Assembly (NCBI GenBank): GCA_003511885.1
Contig: DOIX01000060.1
Span: 1-8,372 of the forward strand
Reading direction: 5' to 3'
DNA from: Cyanobacteria bacterium UBA11153
GTDB taxonomy: Bacteria; Cyanobacteriota; Cyanobacteriia; Cyanobacteriales; Coleofasciculaceae
Length of the DNA stretch: 8,372 nt
The stretch's first letter is position 1, and each line of letters begins with the position of its first letter. Of this stretch, positions 5,792 through 8,372 are shown in pieces. The translations under genes and the position numbers were made by a program. A model generated the notes under the pieces. The model had not been told where the DNA came from. It did not search any database and worked only from the letters and a program-made list of their open reading frames with translations.

Positions 5792-6673
5792 TTAATTTCG
5801 ATGGGAAACTACGGTTAATGAACCCAGTAGTGTCTCATTAGCAACTCTCTCTAAACCCACTGATTCCAAAAGACTTTGCCAATCATCTTGTAGCAGTCGA
5901 TCGTTTGGATAACGTTGTCGCAAATCAGCTAATGAACTTACTGTTTCAATCCAGAGTTCATTGTTTGAGTAGACAGCCGGATGCCCTTTTTCTCCTGCAT
6001 TCTTTAGCGCAGTTTCCAAATTGGGATCTTTTTGAATTCGTTGTACCCACCCCTCTACATAAGAATGATCTGACGCATCAGCAGACGTATCAGTTGGGGA
6101 TTGAACTGTATTGCACTCCATGGAAAAATACCAGTGATACCGTTGGTTCATTTCCAGTTCGATATCATCGGGAACACTAATACTGACGATACCAGACTTT
6201 CCAGTCAGAGCAACATTTTCTTCGTAGACAAGATCGTCAATTATTTTACCATTGGCATCTTTGATTTCTTTATAGAGAATAAAGGTCGCTGTTGGTTTTT
6301 TTGTTTGAGAAACATAAACCAAGAATTTTGGGCTTGACTCTACAGTTGTCGCGTCAACAGGAATCCATTCCAGTTTTCCAGACTTCTCATTTTTGGCTTC
6401 GACTTGTGGCATTAATGCAGTTGTAGTAATTCTATCCCCATCGCAAAGAAAAGAACCACGAGATATTCCCCCAGTCCGACGATTTGAAGGTCGAATACCT
6501 CCTACTCTGAATCCCAAACGCCCTCGCCTTTGTGCTAAAAGGGTGGATGAAGAAGTGGATAGATCTTGAGAACTATTATTAATGGTAACAGCGGCGCTTA
6601 AGCTTTCCGTCATCACCATTCCTAGAGCCAAGGCAAGTGACATTGCTTTCAAATATATAGAATACTTATTCAT
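5792..6673 (-). CDS. DUF928 family exported protein, copy A
   Basis: A 293-aa member of DUF928, a cyanobacterial family of exported proteins without known function. The signal peptide has Lys3, a hydrophobic core at about 7-20, and likely cleavage near A27/A28. The family-typical basic segment follows: AQRRGRLGF (47-55), then RRTGGISRG (65-73). The core (about 77-215) alternates beta-strand patterns such as FLVYV (117-121), an ALTG turn with GIVSISVP (155-168), YHWYFSMEC (179-187) and YVEGWVQRI (205-213). C77 and C187 are the only cysteines, a probable disulfide. A helical C-terminus carries WIETVSSLADLRQRYPND (241-258). The ATG at 6673 has a strong AAAGGAG (6678-6684), only four bases away. 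It shares promoter, leader and signal peptide with the neighbouring paralogue upstream but has a diverged core and longer loops, for example the Ser/Asp-rich one at 192-202. Confidence 0.9.
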   Translation of the reverse strand: MNKYSIYLKAMSLALALGMVMTESLSAAVTINNSSQDLSTSSSTLLAQRRGRLGFRVGGIRPSNRRTGGISRGSFLCDGDRITTTALMPQVEAKNEKSGKLEWIPVDATTVESSPKFLVYVSQTKKPTATFILYKEIKDANGKIIDDLVYEENVALTGKSGIVSISVPDDIELEMNQRYHWYFSMECNTVQSPTDTSADASDHSYVEGWVQRIQKDPNLETALKNAGEKGHPAVYSNNELWIETVSSLADLRQRYPNDRLLQDDWQSLLESVGLERVANETLLGSLTVVSHRN

Positions 6674-6770
6674 GATGCTCCTTTCTAATGAAACTGCTTG
6701 AATAATTTTCTCCGGATGTATTAAAATTTATGACCCTTAAGTCCTACCACAAATATAGGATAAATTTTCG
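6500..6770. repeat. copy A of duplicated 5' block (promoter to residue 58)
   Basis: This 271-bp block aligns without gaps to 7551-7821 (offset 1051 bp). By hand count there are 20 mismatches: 15 in the 174 coding bases and 5 in the 97 upstream bases. Beyond both ends the similarity falls sharply. It marks a tandem gene duplication whose 5' part has stayed nearly identical. Confidence 0.85.
6716..6770 (-). promoter_or_regulatory. putative promoter of DUF928 copy A with a dyad
   Basis: On the minus strand, TTGTGG (6747-6752), a 16-bp spacer and TAAATT (6725-6730) form a sigma-70-type candidate. This would give a leader of about 45 bases before the ATG at 6673. TCCTA (6742-6746) and TAGGA (6756-6760) form an inverted repeat with a 9-bp spacer straddling the -35 box, a possible operator. 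All 55 bases are identical to 7767-7821 upstream of copy B, which is why I trust this segment as regulatory. Confidence 0.5.
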
Positions 6771-6828
6771 ATATAAATTTTACCGATAATCTTGAGGGAA
6801 AATCTGCCCCAACATTTATCCTGTAATA

Positions 6829-6865
6829 GTGGGTTTAACAAGTTTATTGAGATATTCAAACCCAC
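6829..6865 (-). terminator. 8-bp stem-loop after DUF928 copy B
   Basis: GTGGGTTT (6829-6836) and AAACCCAC (6858-6865) are perfect inverted repeats with a 21-base loop, 43 bp past the stop codon of copy B and upstream of the copy A promoter. No T tract follows on the minus strand, so it is at best a Rho-independent-like or RNA-stabilising hairpin. A second perfect 9-bp inverted pair, AGGATAAAT (6757-6765) with ATTTATCCT (6814-6822), lies next to it. Confidence 0.35.
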
Positions 6866-6908
6866 CCTCACTTTCCGATGCGGATATTAAACCCAACTAT
6901 CATTAATT

Positions 6909-7724
6909 TTACTCTCTAGGTAATGAACCAATTAGTTGTGCTTGAGCGATGTTACCCAAACCAACTGATTCTAATAGACTTTGCCAATCCTCCGCCACTT
7001 CTGGATCGTTAGGATAACGTTGACGTAACTCAGCTAAGGAACTTACAGTTTCAGTCCAAATTTTCTTTTCTGCATAGATAGCAGGGCGATCTTTTTCTGG
7101 CTGTTTCTCTACATTCGCTAATTCACCAGTTGGGGCATTGTATTGTAGCCATCCGTCTACCATCAAATCTCCCCCATCAGTACCACCACAACTAATTTGA
7201 AAAGCCCAGTGATACAATTGACCAGCTTGAAGTGGCTTGTCAGTAACTTTAAGACTTACTACTCCAGAATTGTGAGTTAGGGAGACAATTTCGTTATGAA
7301 CAATATCCTCTCCTGTTTCATTGAGTACAGTAAACTCGGCATTTTTGGCTTTGGTTGGAGTAATATGAACCAAAACTGTAGGATTTGCTGATACAGTTTG
7401 TTCAACTTCAATCTTATCGTCTGGTACGCTCTGATTCTGGCGGTTGGTTTGGGGTAATAATGCTGTTACTGTTACCGATTCTCCATTACAATCACTGATA
7501 ACACTAGGACCGCGAGCAATTCCCCCGGTTCGTTGGCGAGAAGGTCGAACTCCTACTCTGAATCCCAAACGCGATCGCCTTTGTGCTAAAAGGGTGGATG
7601 AAGAGGTAGATAGATCTTGAGAACCATTATTAATGACAACAGCAGCGCTTACGCTTTCCGTCATCACCATTCCCAGAGCCAAAGCCAATGACATTCCTTT
7701 CAAATATATAGAATGCTTATTCAT
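6909..7724 (-). CDS. DUF928 family exported protein, copy B
   Basis: A 271-aa paralogue of the neighbouring DUF928 protein. Residues 1-58 differ from it at only six positions (signal peptide, Ser/Thr-rich linker, AQRRSRLGFRVG). The core keeps the fold signature but few identical residues: TVTALLPQ (84-91), VLVHITPT (117-124), SGVVSLKV (153-160), YHWAFQISC (171-179) and VDGWLQY (189-195). C79 and C179 are the only cysteines and match the pair in copy A. The C-terminal helix TETVSSLAELRQRYPND (224-240) and DWQSLLESVGL (246-256) are again close to copy A. The ATG at 7724 has AAAGGAG (7729-7735) four bases upstream, as in copy A. A HIP1 octamer at 7571-7578 creates the Arg-Ser-Arg codons where copy A has Arg-Gly-Arg. 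Each copy has its own promoter, so they are probably two transcription units. Confidence 0.9.
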   Translation of the reverse strand: MNKHSIYLKGMSLALALGMVMTESVSAAVVINNGSQDLSTSSSTLLAQRRSRLGFRVGVRPSRQRTGGIARGPSVISDCNGESVTVTALLPQTNRQNQSVPDDKIEVEQTVSANPTVLVHITPTKAKNAEFTVLNETGEDIVHNEIVSLTHNSGVVSLKVTDKPLQAGQLYHWAFQISCGGTDGGDLMVDGWLQYNAPTGELANVEKQPEKDRPAIYAEKKIWTETVSSLAELRQRYPNDPEVAEDWQSLLESVGLGNIAQAQLIGSLPRE

Positions 7725-7821
7725 GATGCTCCTTTCTAATGAAAATGTTTGAGTGATTTTCTCCGAATGTATTAAAATTTATGACCCTTAAGTCCTACCA
7801 CAAATATAGGATAAATTTTCG
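7551..7821. repeat. copy B of duplicated 5' block
   Basis: Partner of 6500-6770 in the tandem duplication, aligned without gaps. Similarity stops abruptly at 7822, upstream of the promoter. This fits either the duplication boundary or the end of a conversion tract. Confidence 0.85.
7767..7821 (-). promoter_or_regulatory. putative promoter of DUF928 copy B with a dyad
   Basis: It has the same elements as upstream of copy A: -35 TTGTGG (7798-7803), 16-bp spacer, -10 TAAATT (7776-7781), and the dyad TCCTA (7793-7797) / TAGGA (7807-7811). No base differs from 6716-6770. Confidence 0.5.
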
Positions 7822-8372
7822 CGATAATTTTTTGAGTAAAGTTTTTTTATCGATCGCAGCTAGAGAGAGGCTGTTTGTCTGGAAGTCTTGGCAATGCGCC
7901 GATTAGTCCTCAACTGGCGATGTCGTCTAACTCAACTGACTCGATTGGAGATTCCCATTTCAATTTTACATCATATCGCAATGAGTACAAACTTAATAAA
8001 TTTTTACAAGACTTGAAACTCTCCGAGCTAAAGTCACCGAGATTTTCCTGACAGAGTAAAACTAGGTAGAACCCACAGTCTAGTTTCTAGCCAACGACTC
8101 GCACCAAACACCGTCTACTCAGTCGGTCTAGATCGATATCTAACTTTCCATATCTAACTTTCCAGCTATCCTGCTTATTTCAGTACTGACTAGATGCCTT
8201 GATTGCACGGGCATCAATCAAGAAGCTCGGAATATCCTCACCTTACCTGAGTTCGACGAAAGAGCTGAAGCTGAAGCTGAAAGCCAGTAAACAAGAGCTT
8301 TACAGGATTTTTTGATCAAATCTCTTAGGCAAGAAGTCGATATTTTATGAAGATTGAGTAAAGTTCCTGACA
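7822..8372. other. 551-bp stretch without a supportable gene
   Basis: No frame with a start codon and ribosome-binding site is convincing on either strand. The longest plus-strand open stretch runs from the stop at 7833 to the stop at 8049-8051. Its only ATG (7920) would give 43 polar residues with no ribosome-binding site. A minus-strand frame is open for about 57 codons over much of the same DNA. Near the right edge an open plus-strand frame contains three Glu-Ala pairs from (GCTGAA) repeats before a TAA at 8288. Broken frames like these could be a decayed gene, but I recognise no family. A 14-bp tandem duplication sits at 8136-8163. Confidence 0.5.
8136..8163. repeat. 14-bp perfect tandem duplication
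   Basis: ATATCTAACTTTCC occurs twice head to tail (8136-8149 and 8150-8163). The 14-bp length is twice the heptamer period of the repeat at 5084-5118, but the sequences are unrelated. It probably arose by replication slippage. Confidence 0.7.

Noticed and set aside
5905..6337. Plus-strand open frames inside DUF928 copy A
   Set aside because: They are antisense to a gene with family signature, signal peptide and ribosome-binding site, and the products show no recognisable features.

Overview
The window comes from a cyanobacterium, probably a filamentous one. Six perfect copies of the palindrome GCGATCGC (HIP1, the octamer over-represented in most cyanobacterial genomes) occur in 8.4 kb, at 2067-2074, 2169-2176, 2624-2631, 3341-3348, 4316-4323 and 7571-7578. 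Two genes belong to DUF928, a family I know mainly from cyanobacteria. The gene-free stretches carry sequence typical of these genomes: a MITE-like element, heptamer-type short repeats, and purine/pyrimidine-biased tracts. The base composition is moderately AT-rich and no core housekeeping gene is present, so this is accessory chromosome.

Layout from left to right. Positions 1-106 are a small element with 24-bp terminal inverted repeats. A minus-strand pair follows: a 152-aa exported protein (1751-2209), then a 504-aa exported protein made of about five repeats, four of them with an evenly spaced cysteine pair (148-1662). A 444-bp divergent intergenic region (2210-2653) holds several small dyads. 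It leads to a plus-strand gene of 807 codons (2654-5077). That gene joins a zinc-ribbon-like segment, a kinase fold whose catalytic Asp is replaced by Asn, one membrane helix, and a periplasmic PstS-like solute-binding domain. A 714-bp region rich in small repeats follows, with at best one doubtful 71-codon ORF. Next come two tandem minus-strand DUF928 paralogues (5792-6673 and 6909-7724). Each is preceded by a nearly identical promoter and leader. The last 551 bp (7822-8372) have no gene I can support.

Functionally, four of the five convincing genes encode exported proteins, and the fifth spans the inner membrane with a periplasmic ligand-binding domain. The window therefore looks like an envelope or periplasm locus. 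The 807-aa protein reads as a one-component transmembrane sensor: an extracytoplasmic solute-binding domain outside and a catalytically doubtful kinase-like domain inside. No gene lies close enough to it to be a clear operon partner. The most informative observation is the DUF928 pair. A 271-bp block covering promoter, leader and signal peptide is about 93% identical between the copies (hand count), with 55 bp around the putative promoter completely identical. The DUF928 core has diverged so far that only scattered residues align. This points to gene conversion of the 5' part or to strong selection on co-regulation.
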